In this document: in pieces, positions 46,700-59,761 of the stretch
Position numbering within the stretch: the stretch's first letter is position 1
How the letters are laid out: every line of letters begins with the position of its first letter
Origin: Nageia nagi
Lineage: Eukaryota > Pinophyta
Direction of reading: 5' to 3'
Assembly: GCA_050084985.1 (NCBI GenBank)
Contig: JBITNC010000001.1
Location: 148,428,001-148,492,000 of the forward strand
DNA: 64,000 bases
Notes under the pieces: generated by a model
What the model was told of the DNA's origin: nothing
The model's database searches: none
The model's input: only the letters and a program-made list of their open reading frames with translations
Translations under genes and position numbers: made by a program

Positions 46700-48170
46700 T
46701 AAAGGCAACTTTCTCAACCTGATAGCATCCTTAAACTTACAGAATTGAGCTTCTAGGAGGGTATTGGTGAAGAAATCAAGAGTTCAAGGTGGATGGACAA
46801 TACTCCAGGTGTATGATGCCATCAAGAACCTTCTCCCTAATAAAATGGGCATAGATTTTCATATGTTTTATTCTATGATAGAACACAAGATTTTTAGCCA
46901 AAGAAATAGTCAATTGATTATTTAACAAAATCAAAGATGATCCACCTTGATCATACCTAATTTATTTTAGAATATACCTTAGCCAAATGGCTTCTTGGGC
47001 TGTAATAGACATGGCATGATATTCATCTTCTATGGTGAAAAGAGAAATAGTAGGTTGCTTCTTGGAAGCTCAAGAGATAGCACCTGAACCAATGCTAAAT
47101 ACATAAGAAGAGGTTGACTTCCTATCATATCTATCTCCCCCATAGTTAGTTAGAATATGAGAATCCAAAGAGAACAAATGAAAGTAACTTAGAATACTTG
47201 AAAGCAAGATCCTTAGTCCCTACAACATACCTTAAAATTTGCTTAACAACATTAAGGTACTCAACATAAAGTTTCTATAACCTGAAATCTATAGCATTAA
47301 GATTCAATTTTGCAAATAGGTTAAATATTTCTACTTTGATATAAATCAAGATACAAGAAATTACCAATTAATTTACCTGTAAGTTGTAGCATCAGCTAAC
47401 TGAGAGTTAGAGCTCAATGCTAAGTTGATTTTAGAAAAATTGAATCATGCATATCTACACTCCTCATCCAAACTTAGCAAGATATCTAATAACAATCTTT
47501 ATTTGATACACTTGCATTCTAAGATAGTATGCAAGAGACCAAGATTCAATCATTCCAATATTGCCTTAAGTTTGATATGCACTTTGAATGATTTCTCATT
47601 ATTCCTAGTAATTAAAAGATCCTCCACATAAAGAAGAATCAAAACCCTATCTTTTTCTGATTGAGCATATAATCGAAGTTAGAAAAATACTTAAGAATCC
47701 AACATTGTAAGTACCTGAAATATTTTTGTACAGCTCGAGTGCTTACTTAAGTATATACAATGACTTCTTTAGCTTGCACACAAAGACTCTTTACTTCTAT
47801 AATAAATCCTTCTGATTGATTCATGAGGATTTCACATCTTATTCACCATTAAGAAATGCATTTTTGATATCAAGTTAAAAAATTTTCCATCTTTGAGCTA
47901 CAAAAAGAGCAAGCATAACTCTCATAGTAGGCATCTTTGCCATGGAAGAAAAGGTTTCATCATAATCTACATTGTATTTTTGAGTAAAAACTTTGGCTAC
48001 TAACCTTACCTTGTATTTTTTAATATCTCTAACTGAATTTAACTTGACCTTATAGATCCACTTATTGCCAATCACATTCTTTTCATTAAGATAAAGAACC
48101 AAGTCTCAAGTTTTATTTTTCATAAGCGTCTCATACTCCACTTTCATGGCTTCCATCTAGCACTCGTGCT
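46700..48170 (-). pseudogene. D reverse transcriptase and RNase H
   Basis: The clearest frame (48102-47875) reads NVIGNKWIYKVKLNSVRDI through NVDYDETFSSMAKMPTMRVM. RNase H motifs (KHMK..AHFIREKV, ISWAS, GGDRYDRKSTS) are readable on minus between about 47140 and 46800 with stops. Confidence 0.85.
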
Positions 48171-49740
48171 TAGAAGCTTCTTTGAAAGTTAAGGGCTCAT
48201 GCTTGTTATCAATATTAGCAAATAAAAATTTGTTCAAAATCATGCTCCTTGTTACCTTTTGTGTTGGAAAATTTTGTTCTTGAGATGATTTATCTACATC
48301 AATATCCAACTAGCTAGGGGCAACTGAAAAGTCCTCTAAATCATCAACATTCTTATTAGAAGTAGATTCTTTAAGAATTTCATTGAACTTTACATCCCTT
48401 GAAATAAACACTACTTTATAGGTTGGAGAGTAGATCTTGTAGCCTCTATGTTAACTATCATAACCCACAAAGATGCATTTTTTAGCTCTTTTATCTAACT
48501 TCTACTTTTTTTTCAAAAATGTAGAAGAATGCCTCACAACCAACCACCTTAAGATGAGAAATGTTAGGTTTTCTTCCTGATCAAGTCTTAAAAGGAGTTT
48601 TACTTTGAAATACTTTTGTGATACACCTATTAAAAGTGTAAATAGCAATGCTCATAGCTTCACTCCATAAGAATTTAAGAAGATTACCCAACATGCATCT
48701 AGCCATCTCCATAATTATTCTATTTTTCCTTTTAATAATATTATTCTATTGAGGAGTGTATGGAATTGTAAATCATCTCTTGATTTCATACTTAGCATAA
48801 TAGTTATTGAACTCATTATTGTTATATTATTTTCTATTATCTAATCTCAACATTTTGATTTTAATGTTAGTTTGATTCTCAACAAAAGCCTTAAAAATAT
48901 TAAAACTCTAAAAAATTTGGTCCTTGTGCTCAAGTAGATACCCAAAGGTCATCTTACTAAATTCATCAATGAAGGTTAAGATGTAATATGCTCCTCTAAG
49001 TGACTTAGTCTAAAATGAACCCATCAAATCTAAATGCATAAGTTGAAGAGGTTGAGATGCTCTTGTTGACTTATCTTTTTCAAATTTTTATCTATGCATC
49101 TTACTAAGAATGCACTTCTTTCATAGACCAATTGAAGGAAAAACTTCCACAAGTTCATAGTCTTTCATGAATTTAATAATATTATGGTTAAGGTTCCCTA
49201 AATGATGGTGCCAAAGATTGCCTTTAGAACACACATTAGAAGCAAGACACATCTTTCATAGAACTTGATCCATAATGTAGAAGTTATCTTTCATAGATCT
49301 TTTAACCAAAGTGGCAAGTCCTTTCTTAATGCACTAGGATTGAGAGTCAAACTCAAAAGAGTACTCTTTTCTAGTAATTTAGATCATGGAGAGAAAGTTC
49401 ATCCTAAACTTAGGAAAATAAAGAATAATTTCAAGAATCTTTTTATGAATTAGCACACTCCTAATTCTTTGGACTTCAAGGGTAGATTTATCACCTATCA
49501 CAATCGTATCCTTTTTATACTTGTGAAAGTTCTCAAACTTTTCTTTTTCAAAGCATAGGTGATTAGTGCAACCAAAGTCAACAATCCATTCAGATGAAAA
49601 AGAGCGAGACATGAAGTAGAGCACCATAGCAAAACCAACATGAATATTCTTTTTTCCTTTGAAGTTTTTCATATTTTCATTACCTTTGTTCTTTTCCTCT
49701 TTTTTCTTTTTATAGAAATCAACTTCTATATGACCTTGGA
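48171..49740 (-). pseudogene. D integrase and protease
   Basis: Protease: EWIVDFGCTNHLCF (about 49590-49550), with Phe in place of the Ser/Thr of D-S/T-G. The integrase keeps the second Asp (RLDNRK, about 48845) but has Lys for the catalytic Glu (AAA at 48733-48731, NNIIKRKNR). Stops and frameshifts throughout. Confidence 0.85.
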
Positions 49741-50602
49741 TGCCACAATATTTTTAATTACCATCAAACTTTTCCTTAGGATAAGGAATGTTTGCTTTGC
49801 CTTTTCCATCTCTTTGCTTGAAGTGGTTGTTGTTACCATTGTTCCTACTACTATTGTCATTACTTCTGTTATTCCTACTATTGTTGTAGCCATTGTCTCT
49901 TTTTTCAAACCTTTTAGAGGAAGAAGGATAATATTTCTTTTGATAGTTGAACTTATTTTTAAAAGGAGTTTTGGTTTCTCCAAGAGCAACATTATTATCC
50001 TTAGGAGAAGAAATCATCACCTTATTATTAAGGGTTTTCTTATGCTTCAATAAGTGTTTAGAAAGGTTCTCAAGGGAGAAGACTTCTTCTTCATCATCAA
50101 GCCTTATTTTCATAATTATCGTAAAGTTTCCAAAGTTTGAAGAAAAACTTTGAAAAATAATGAAGACCATGAACTCATCATTAATCTAATTGCATCTATA
50201 AGCAACAAGTTGGATCCTTAGGTCAATAATTTTGTTCAAGTAGATAGTTACATTTTTATCTTCTCTTTAACAAGATTGAAGTAATTTTTAGAGAATGATA
50301 AACCTTCTTGAAAAGTTTGAACCAAAGTAAATTTGCTTAAGCTTATCCCATATTTCTTTTATCAAGGTTGAAGAGGAAATCATTAGGAGGACATCATCTG
50401 AAATTGCATAGTAAATCATAGAGGTTTCCAACTCATTAGTCGTATTATAAGCCTCTAGTGTGTTCTCATCTGTAGGAGGTACAAGGTTGTCATTTACTAT
50501 TTGCCAAAACTTTCTTGCCTACAATTTAGCTCTCATTCGAGGTTCCCAAATTCCATAGTTAGAATCATCAAGAATGTGTTTGGATGAAAAATATTCTTCC
50601 AT
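49741..50602 (-). pseudogene. D gag
   Basis: ATG 50602-50600, EEYFSSKHILDDSNYGIWE. The best frame (50170-49754) includes DDEEEVFSLENLSKHLLKH, then an Asn/Arg/Ser/Gly-rich tail. The zinc knuckle has lost its first Cys to a stop (DGN*KYCGIQGHIEVDFY). Confidence 0.85.
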
Positions 50603-53600
50603 TTGCTACATAAGAATGTGAAATAATAAGCATATGGTTTCAATAAAAAATATTAAATGTTAAGCTTTAACCAAGTAAATAATACATGTTGCATTTAACA
50701 TTAAAGACATGCTTAATTTGATTTACAAGTGCAAATGTTTCACAATTCAAATAATAACCCATATACCCAAATACATTTCTCATCTCAAGAATTGTAGATA
50801 TAGAATGACATTGTTGAGGTCTATTTTTTTGTCTAAAATTAGGCCTTCAATTGGATTCCCACATAAGAGGAGCCCAGGTCCTGCCAATCCTCAACTAGTT
50901 CCCCTTGGGTAGCAATATACTCTCATACGAAGAAGTACTAGCTATTTTTCAATGTTTCAATGTTTATTGGATCGATCAAATTATTAAAATTGATTAAGTT
51001 TCAAGTTATTCTCTTAGGTTATTAGGATAATCTTTGAATGGATGTGTAGACATGTGGTATCACTATACACATTCCTATCCACCTAATAGAGTTATATCCA
51101 GACCAATAGAGGACTTAGGGGCAATTGAAAAGTATAAATTTTTCACCACTTATATCATTGGATTTAAAGGCTCTAGTCCACTTATCTTCACATCATGGCT
51201 CCCAAAACAAGTCATGTTGTGAATGTATGTGCGTATGTGAGGGGTTTCTCATATCAATGTTTGCATTTTTATTTACATAAGCAAATAAATTAAAGTACGA
51301 AACATGAAATAAAAGAGCATAAGTAAAATATCATCCATTTGAAACCTAAATGTCTAATGGGTTTTGTTTACTAACCCCAAGAGGACATCTTTACAAAGAT
51401 CCATAATTTGCACAAGTTAACTTTGCAAGAAGAAATGGTTAATACTTAAGCATTCATTAATTCCATAATTTGCATAAGTTAACTTTGCATAAAGGATAAA
51501 TACCTTGGCATAAGCATTCATAAAGATTAAGTTCTAAAATATGCACCATTAATTTAAACTTTTAAGTACTAAACATGCATGATTTAAGCATAAGCATGGA
51601 TTTTAAATAAGTTTTAAACATGCATAAAATTTAAGTATAAGCATAAGTATGCATCATTTTAACTTAAAATTTAAGTAATAACCATAAGTACTAATTATAA
51701 ACATGCATTATTTTAACTTAAAAATATAAGCTCTAAAAATTTAAGCATGCATTAAACTTTAAGAAAAAAATTCATACATATTTCTCCTTTTTACTTAAAG
51801 TTGTACCTCTAAAGATAGCATACTTAGCTTAACTTAATACTGTATCCTTAAAATAACTTGCATGTTAAAAATTCTAAGTATAAATACATTCTAATTTTAA
51901 GTAAATACTTTACAATTTTCCTTAATAGCATTACTAAATTAAAGTAGTATTCCCCTTTTTCTTAAAAAGCATTGCTAGAAAAAGACATTCCCTCTTTTTA
52001 AAAAAACACATTCCCCATTTTTAATTAAAAAATGCATTTCTCCTTTTTAATTAAAAAATGCATTCCCTTGTTTTTATTTTAAATAATAAAAATAAGTCAT
52101 CATTTAATTGTATCTCAAACTCTACTTAAGTCAGAGTGAGTTTAATGAGAAGTGATGGAAAAAAAGACTTATGGAATAAGAAAAATAACACATTAAATAC
52201 AGTAGTGTTAAATGCCAACCATATATACTCCATGCCACTCCAAAAAAGACTTGGAAGTAATCAAAATTAATTAAATGCACTTATCTAGTAAATGCACCAA
52301 CTTTGAGACAATTTAAATGTATTAAATAATTTATGCTAGAAAGAGGAGGGTGAGAGGAGGGCGATGAGTTAGAATAGAGAGGGATGAATCTAATTATGGA
52401 GAGTTAAACAAATTAGAGTGGAGTGAATGGAGGTTTGTGTATTGCAAGGGGCAATTGAATCCACGTAGCCAAGGGCTTGAGTGGGCCATGAGGTACCCCT
52501 AAGGTCCAAACAAGTTGTGCAATGAAGCGAAGATCGCTAGTGGGTAAAAAGTAAAGACCAAAGCATAGGTAGAATGAAGTGAAGATCACCAATGGGTAAA
52601 AAATTATGTGTGGTGGAGGGAAGAAGTCATAGAATGGTGTAGAGGGGTGGCATGGTGGTAGTACTATGGGTGGTCATGAAGGCGGATGGTAGAGGGGCCA
52701 CGAGATTAAGGTTTTAGTTTGATTTGGTGGAGGAGGAAGAGAGTAGACATCAAGAGCATCTCAAAGGTATATGAGGGTGGAAGAGAGGGACAAGAGAGGT
52801 CATAGGTGAAGCCATGAAATGGGAGGATTAAAAACATGATAGGAGGCATCAAAGTGAACACTAGTTTGTGAATGAAGATAAGAGGCTTAGAATAGTGAGA
52901 GAGCTACAAAGGCACATGCTAAGGAACTTATAGGGGGACTCAATGAGTGGCCATGATAAGAAGGGGCTATAGTTGGCCAAAAACCCTCATGTAGAGGTCG
53001 CATAATAGGCCAAAAAAAACTTACGTAGAGGTCACACAATAGGCAATTTGACTAGGGCATGGTTGAGCAGAGGAAAATCTACCATACCAACACATAGATG
53101 TTGAGGAGAGCAAGGGCAGTTTGGATCCATGTACTCAAAAAAAAAGAAGCCACCTCTTGAATTTACATTTTAGATAAACTTAATTCCAATAGAATAAATC
53201 TCCCCCTTTTTAATGTATTGCAATATTGTATACTAACTCCCCTCCCCCCTTTGTTTTTAAAATAGACTATATATAAACCCCATTTTTGTTATTGAAATGT
53301 TGAATGTAAATTTGAAGGAAAAAAAAATAACTCAAACTTTTGATATAATAAAACCTTCAAAAAAATTAAGTATATGCAAAAATTATAGCAATATAATAGG
53401 CAATTTTTAAAAATTCCAACTAACAACAAGACATGTTAGTACAAAAAAAAATTCAATAAAATATATTGCTATTTTAAACAAATTTTTTCATAAACAAGAA
53501 CTAACATAACACAAAATATGTTAGTAACCTAAGATAAAATTGAAGTAATATTATACCTTGAATCACTTTTACCTCATAATGAAGAGTAAGATGAGGAATG

Positions 53601-53641
53601 AAGAAGAGCTTTCACACCAAGAAGAAGAGCTTTCACACCAA
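50603..53641 (-). other. D leader with a GC-rich block
   Basis: The conserved pre-gag part (to about 51240) comes first, then the ATGCATGC/TTAAGT degenerate-repeat zone (about 51480-51860). A GC-richer block, purine-rich on plus, lies at about 52330-53160. The order matches A1 and A3. Confidence 0.5.
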
Positions 53642-53656
53642 GCTTTGATATCAAAT

Positions 53657-53967
53657 TGAAGTAATTAACACTAACAAGATAATTCCTAAACAACCAAGAT
53701 CACATGAAAGCTCACAATTACATCTAACAAATTCACAAAGCAATCTCACAACATAAGATGTAAGTGGTTCCTCCAACTAGGAGTATATCCACTAACTAGA
53801 TCTTTACTTCAATTACAAATACAACTCTCTTACAATCTTCCTAATATTTTCTCCTAACCACTATCCTATAGAATAAATTTACTCCATAAATTGGTGTTTA
53901 AGTATTAGTGAACTTACATAGAGGATTTAATACAAACATTTACAATAATGCATTATACATTCCAACA
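53657..53967 (-). repeat. D 5' LTR with a ~190-bp internal deletion
   Basis: Only 311 bp remain. Compared with 45389-45892, the part equivalent to about 45629-45816 is gone; GTGTT is joined to TAAGTATT. The lost part contains the TATA box and transcript start region. Confidence 0.85.
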
Positions 53968-54192
53968 ATGGCTATAATAGCAACAAGAACAACAAAAATA
54001 ATAACCATAGCAACAAGAACAACAGAAACAACAACCACTTCAAGCAAAGAGATGGAAAAGGCAAAGCAAACAATTATTATCCTAAGGAAAAGTTTGATGG
54101 TAATTGTAACTATTATGGCATCCAAGATTACAAAAAAGTTGATTGTTACAAAAAGAAAAAAGAGAAAAAGTTCAAAGGTAATGGAAATATGA
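53968..54192 (+). pseudogene. A3 gag, second part
   Basis: It resumes with the Asn/Thr-rich tail of gag and the zinc knuckle region (GNCNYYGIQDYKKVDCYKKK-like text; the second Cys is Tyr and the His is Tyr). The first five bases are the right target repeat of D. Confidence 0.8.
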
Positions 54193-55720
54193 ATAACTAC
54201 AAAGAAAAGAAGAATATTCATGCTAGTTTTGTTGTGACACTCTACTCCATGTCTTTATCTTTTTCATCTGATTCAATTGTTGATTCTAGTTGCACTAATC
54301 ACCTATGCTTTGAAAAAAAAAGTTTGAGAACTTTCACAAGTATAGAAAAGATGCGGTTATGATAGGTGATAACTCCACCCTTAAATTCTAAGGAATTAGG
54401 AGTGTGTTAATTCACATAAAGGTTCTTAAAAATATTCTCTATGTTCCTAAGTTAAGGATAAACCTTCTCTCTATGATTCAAATTGCTAGAAAAGGGTACT
54501 CTTTTGAGTTTGACTCTCAATTCTGGTGCATTAAGAAAGGACTTGCCACTTTGGTTAAAGGATCTATGAAAGATAACCTCTATATCATAGATCAAGTTAC
54601 ATCTTGCTTCTAGTGTGTGTTCTAAAAGCAATATTTGACACCATCATTTAGGGCACTTTAACCACAAGAGTATTCAAGTTATGAAATACCAAGAACATAT
54701 GGAAGGATTGCCTTCTATTTCTCTTTCAATTGGTCTATGTAAGAAGTGCATTCTTGGCAAGATGCATAGATAAAAGTTTGAAAATGATAAGACAACAAAA
54801 ACATCTCAACCTCTCCAACTTATGCATTCAAATTTTATGGATCCATTTTAGACTAAGTCACTTGGAGGAGCCTCTTACATCTTGACCTTCATTGATGACT
54901 TTAGTAAGATGACCTTTGGGTATCTACTTGAGCACAAGGATCAAACCTTTAAGAGTTTTTAATATTTTTAAGGCCTTTGTTGAGAATCAAACTAACCTTA
55001 AAATCAAGATGTTGAGATCAAATAATTGGGAAGAATATAACAGTAATGAATTCAATGACTATTATGCTAAGTATGGAATCAAGAGGTAGTTTATGATTCC
55101 TTACACTCCTAAGAAGAATAGTGTTACCAAAAAGAAAAATAGAACAATTATGGAGATGGCTAGATGCATGTTGGGTAATCTTCTTAAATTATTATGGGGT
55201 GAAGCTATAAGCACTACTATTTACACCTTGAATAGGTATGGTCAAGAAGAAAACCTAACATTTCTCACCTTAGGGTGTTTGGTTGTGAAGCATTCTCTTA
55301 CATTATTTTTGAGAAAAAGAAGAAGTTAGATAAAAAAGTTGAAAAATGCATATTTTTGGGTTATGATAGTTAGCATAGAGGCTATAGGCTCTAATCTCCA
55401 ACCTATAAAATAGTGTTCATTTCAAGGGATATAAAGTTCAATGAATTTTCTAAAGAATTTGCTTCTAATTAAGATGTTGATGATCCAAAGGACTCTTTAG
55501 TTTCTCCTAGCTAGTTGGATATTAATGTAGTCAAGTCACCTCAAGAACAAAACTCTCCAACTCAAAGGGTAACAAGGAGCATGACCTTGAACAAATTCTT
55601 ATTTGCCAAGATTGACAACAAGTATGAGCCCTCATCTTTCAAAGAAGTTTCAAAGCATGAGTGTTGGATAGAAGCCATGAAAGTGGAGTATGAGGTGCTT
55701 ATAAAAAATAAAACTTAGGA
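54193..55720 (+). pseudogene. A3 protease and integrase
   Basis: Protease SIVDSSCTNHLCF (about 54275) has the same DSS defect as A1. The integrase first motif is intact (FIDDFSK, about 54889). The second Asp is Asn (RSNNWEEYNSNEF) and the Glu is Lys (AAA 55129-55131). The integrase C-terminus and the linker to RT (TQRVTRSMTLNKFL, KHECWIEAMKVEYEVLIKN) are readable. Confidence 0.85.
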
Positions 55721-56104
55721 CTTAGTTCCTTATCCCAATGAAAAGAAGGTGATTGGTAATAAGTGAATCTACAAGGTCAAATTCAATTGAATTAGATATT
55801 TTGAGAAATATAATGCAAGGTTAGTAGCTAAAGGTTTTGATTAGAAATATGATGTAAATTATAAGAAAACCTTTGCTTCCATAGCAAACATGCCTATTCT
55901 GAGAGTTATTATTACTCTTTCTATAGCTCAAGGATGTAAAGTTTTTCAACTTGACGTCAAGAGTGCATTTCTCAATGGTAACTTAGATGTGGAAATCTTC
56001 ATGAATCAACCAAAAGTGTTTAGTATGGAAGGCAAAGAGTTTATGCAAGCTAAATAAGTCATTATATGGAATTAAGCAAGCACCTCAAGCTTGGTACTTA
56101 GGGT
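55721..56104 (+). pseudogene. A3 reverse transcriptase, N-terminal part
   Basis: It includes FQLDVKSAFLNGNLDVEIF and YGIKQAPQAWY, then breaks off. The YVDD active site is not present. Confidence 0.85.
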
Positions 56105-56253
56105 CTTTAAATCTTTTTTTCATCTCAAGGTCACCTGTGACTTGTGTTAAAACCTCTTGAAGCCACCATCAAATTCTCATAAATAGTACATATTTCCTTA
56201 TCAAATTCATTATCACCATAGCATTATTCAAATATTATCCATTCAAATACTCA

Positions 56254-58400
56254 ATGTTACTCAAGGTCAAACAGTGTCTTGAGGTGGGTCATGATAGAGC
56301 TGCTAATGTTAGAGAGATTTTTGTAAATGGTATGGAAGGAGAGTGGGAAGCTATGAGGGTAGCTAAGAATAAAAAAACATGTTCTACTTTGGATGATGTG
56401 ATGCATACAATGGACATAAATGTGACTTTTGGTAGATAATGAACACCCATAAGAGGCAAATTCATGAAGGTACACCATCGATTATAAAGTTAATAAGAGG
56501 TAAGAAGCCAACTATTAGCAACCCTAATCCATCCTCCTATGATATAAAAATATATTTGAATGAAAATAATAATATAAATAAGGTACGTAAGAGACAATTT
56601 ATGGATAGAAGCATTGTCAAAGAGTTCAACTTCAGGTAATTTATGCAAAAACCCTAGGGCATTATGTGGATGGGCTCCTTGTGTGGATTACATGTTTCAA
56701 TTTGTAGTGAGACTAGAGTAAAGTTCTTATGACTAGGATTTCTAAATTTGCCAGGGTGTAAATAAATAATCAATCATAGGATTGAAATTTACCTAGGAAG
56801 CTTGTTGGGGAATATCCTAGATTTATGGAGAAGCATATTTGGGAAAATAAATTTTGCATACATTTCTATCAAGGTTATCAAAATTTATGAGAAAGATATC
56901 CACATCTAGTTATATACCTATTCCCCTATTTTTTTCAAATAAAAACCTTTTCATTTTAAAGCTCCCTCAAATTATGTCTATTAGGGTCAATATGGAGTCG
57001 ATTCATATCCCTAGAAATAATATACCTTGCAATAATCTTGGATATATACTTGGTTGTAGTATGGTAGTCATCACATACTTGAAGATTCTTCACAAATCTA
57101 ATAATGGTTTAAGGTTTATCTTTAATATCCCAAACATAATTAATTACAAACTTTTCTTTATGTTGGAAGAGAAGCAATTCTTTATCGTTAGTGTCCACAT
57201 CCTATAGGAATGTTATTGTATTTGGAATATATCCTACTACCATAGAGTTTGGTTTTATGCCTAATAACTCCATCTACTTCAAATTCTAAAGGAAAAATTT
57301 CAAAAATAAGTTTTTTCCACTCTATAAAATTGTATTTTTATCATGTATCTTGTTAAATAATACTTGACCCTTGTGTATTCTTTCATATTTTGTATACATG
57401 TCTTTGAAAGCATTCACAACTATAATATTTGATGGAAACTCATTTTTAAGTACTCTTAGATGTATGTACATACATTTTTTCCAAAGTTCCTATGGTGGTA
57501 CATGTTGTAAGAATGTCGAAAAAAGCTATAAAGTTTGATGATTGATAATTGAATCTATTAAAAAGTTTTTAGTCTATTTTTAGAAAATTAATTTTCTATA
57601 TATCTCGAGGTCATTGCAATCTATGAAGTATAAATTTTCTCAATTAGCATACATGATCAATAAGGTCAACAATGCATACACAATTATTAATTCTAGGAAT
57701 AATGCAATAAAGAGACTCATGATATTATAATATATACACTCCTCATCCACTCTAGACCTATATTATAATGATGCCAACCAATGTTTCATGAATGTTTTGG
57801 TTTCTCAATTCTCGATATCAATTTCTATTACAATTTTATGGTCATGTAGCCTCATAGTGTCTATCCAAATATGTAAGGTCAATGGTTCATGCCAACTAAT
57901 ATCATTTCATGTTATGAAATGGTATTTATTATGCTTACCTGATGCTTTTAATATAAATTTTAAATTAATGTGCATATGGAGATAGTCATTATACACTTTT
58001 GTTTACCACTTTATTAATAATGCTCATCTATTCCAATCAAGAAAACCACTTTATTTATTAAAAAGTTACCCAAGGATAGATAAATTATTCTAAACATTTA
58101 GTTGTTTTTTCAATCCAGCTGGTATGTTCTATCCTAAATTATTTTTATTTGCTTCTTTGTTGATAATGATTATTCTCACTAAATTAGTATTATTAACTTC
58201 TTATTCAATTTTGCAAGTGGAAATTAGATTTGAAACCAATCTTAACAATAGTCATAGGTGTAAGGATCCTTTAGATTGCAATGGTTGGTATATTTGCATT
58301 TGTTATTGGGCATACAAAATATTAAACATTTTATTATTTGACCTTGTTTAGTTTGTATAGGATGAAGAAGCTTATATGAAGATGGTATATTGAGTTGCTG
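56254..58400 (+). pseudogene. Repeat E, copy 2
   Basis: It is homologous to 14308-16081 with an extended exon-like 5' part. Frames 56254-56439 (NVREIFVNGMEGEWEAMRVA, DDVMHTMDINVTF) and 56439-56639 (HKRQIHEGTPSIIKLIRGKK) look coding. The donor is GTAATT at 56636. The intron runs to about 58216, where the acceptor has decayed from TTTTGCAG to TTTTGCAA. The following exon-like piece repeats HRCKDPLDCNGWYIC. Protein family not recognised. Confidence 0.5.
56304..56470 (+). repeat. 165-bp direct repeat at the start of E copy 2
   Basis: GAGAGATTTT(T/C)GTA.ATGG through AAATTCATGAAGG is repeated at 58405-58567 with the same order and length. The two blocks are about 2.1 kb apart and bracket E copy 2. 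Confidence 0.8.
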
Positions 58401-58404
58401 ACCC

Positions 58405-58567
58405 TAGAGAGATTTTCGTATATGGTGTGGAAGAAGAGTGGGAAACTATGAGGGTTGTTAGGAAGAAAAAATACATATGCTACCTTGGGCGATGTGATGC
58501 ATACAATGGATATCAATGTGATTTTTGATAGAGAGTGAACATTCATAGAAGGAAAATTCATGAAGGT
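58405..58567 (+). repeat. 165-bp direct repeat at the end of E copy 2
   Basis: Counterpart of 56304-56470. It ends where the truncated F LTR begins. Peptide REIFVYGVEEEWETMRVV here versus REIFVNGMEGEWEAMRVA upstream. Confidence 0.8.
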
Positions 58568-59761
58568 TAATAATATTAGTCTCCAATAATAAGGTGTTGC
58601 ATATTACTAGCCTTGATGATTTTAATATGGGTATTAGATGGTCCTCTTTTCATTAACACTCCCCTCTTCAAGGTATAGCATCCATCTAGGTGATTCCATC
58701 AACTTTAAGGCACTATGAAGACTCCTATGCTTGGAAATGGCACACTTGGAGAGATATTTGGCATCTTGAGGCATCAAAAGACTCCCCACACTTAGATGTT
58801 GGGTTAAGGAGGGAATATAAACCCCTTCATTTAGTATTTTGCATCCCTAGGACCTCACATCACACTCTTGGAGTCTTACTAGCTCATGGCATTGATATTG
58901 AGGCACCTTGAAGTATCCCCTTATCTAATGTTGGTATTCTTGACCCTTATATGTGATTTATCCCATCCCAAGGCATCCTATGCTAGACATTGGTATTGAG
59001 AGCACATGGATCACTCTTGTAAGTTGTTGGAACAAACCAAATCAAGATTAGAAGATCAACCACTTACATATAAAAGGAGGATGCTTAGAACACATGAGAT
59101 ATGTTTAACATATGATTAATCCTACCTTTTTAAATTGAATGTGAGAACTCTATCTTTTCCACATGTATTAGTCTACATTTGAGGTCTTGGGGTGATTGAA
59201 AGATAGCATATTGCTTACTCTATTCATTCAGGAGAGGAACTCTGCTTGTTCCATTGAAGAGAGGTATGGAATCCCTAGGCTTGGCCTTACCACTAATATG
59301 ACTGGTGAGGAATTAGATCCATCCATAATAACCCTATTGGAGGCAATCCTGGTGTAAGCTCTTTATGTGCAAAAATCTATGTAATTTATCTCTTCATTGT
59401 TATATCAATACAATTATATTATATGTCATCATTTCAAGTGTATTTTCTTAATATAACTATATGTTGGCATGTTAGGGTAAGATCTTAGTTATTTGCATTG
59501 TTTGTTGAGTATTTTCACTTTGGTGTGAGACATTGAATATGGGAGAGTGTTTTGGTGTTATTAGTTCATACTTGGATTCCTAATCACCTACATTAGATAG
59601 TTGAGCATGATTGTGGATAATTTACTTCATTCCTGATATCAATAGCTAGACATTGGATGTATTGTGTCATTTTGTGCTTGATTGGTGAGATCTGCAGGAT
59701 AAAGGAAAATGTCCCTCTCCTAGGGCATTTTTGAGAATAAGAAAATGATTTGGGCTCATCA
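58568..59761 (+). repeat. F left LTR, 5'-truncated
   Basis: It begins inside the LTR at the boundary with repeat E. It contains about 540 bp (about 58857-59395) absent from the right LTR, between CCTAGGACCT and TATATCAATACAATT. Confidence 0.75.

Larger units (their letters stand above)
45389..53967 (-). mobile_element. Ty1/copia element D, minus strand, inserted in A3 gag
   Basis: It is 8579 bp and lies opposite to A3, with a perfect 5-bp target repeat. Read on the minus strand: 5' LTR (53967-53657, internally deleted), primer site (53653-53642), leader, gag from ATG 50602-50600, PR, IN, RT, RNase H, 3' region, polypurine tract (about 45905-45893) and 3' LTR (45892-45389). All ORFs are broken. 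It is clearly of the same family as A1 and A3. Confidence 0.9.
41113..56104 (+). mobile_element. Ty1/copia element A3, 3'-truncated and split by element D
   Basis: A relative of A1. It has a 501-bp 5' LTR (41113-41613), a mutated primer site (TAGTATTAGAGC, 41617), a 3.0-kb leader, and gag (44684-45388, then from 53968). Protease, integrase and part of RT follow. Homology to A1 stops at about 56104, shortly after AWY, and no RNase H, polypurine tract or 3' LTR follows. The rest was lost by deletion. Confidence 0.9.
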
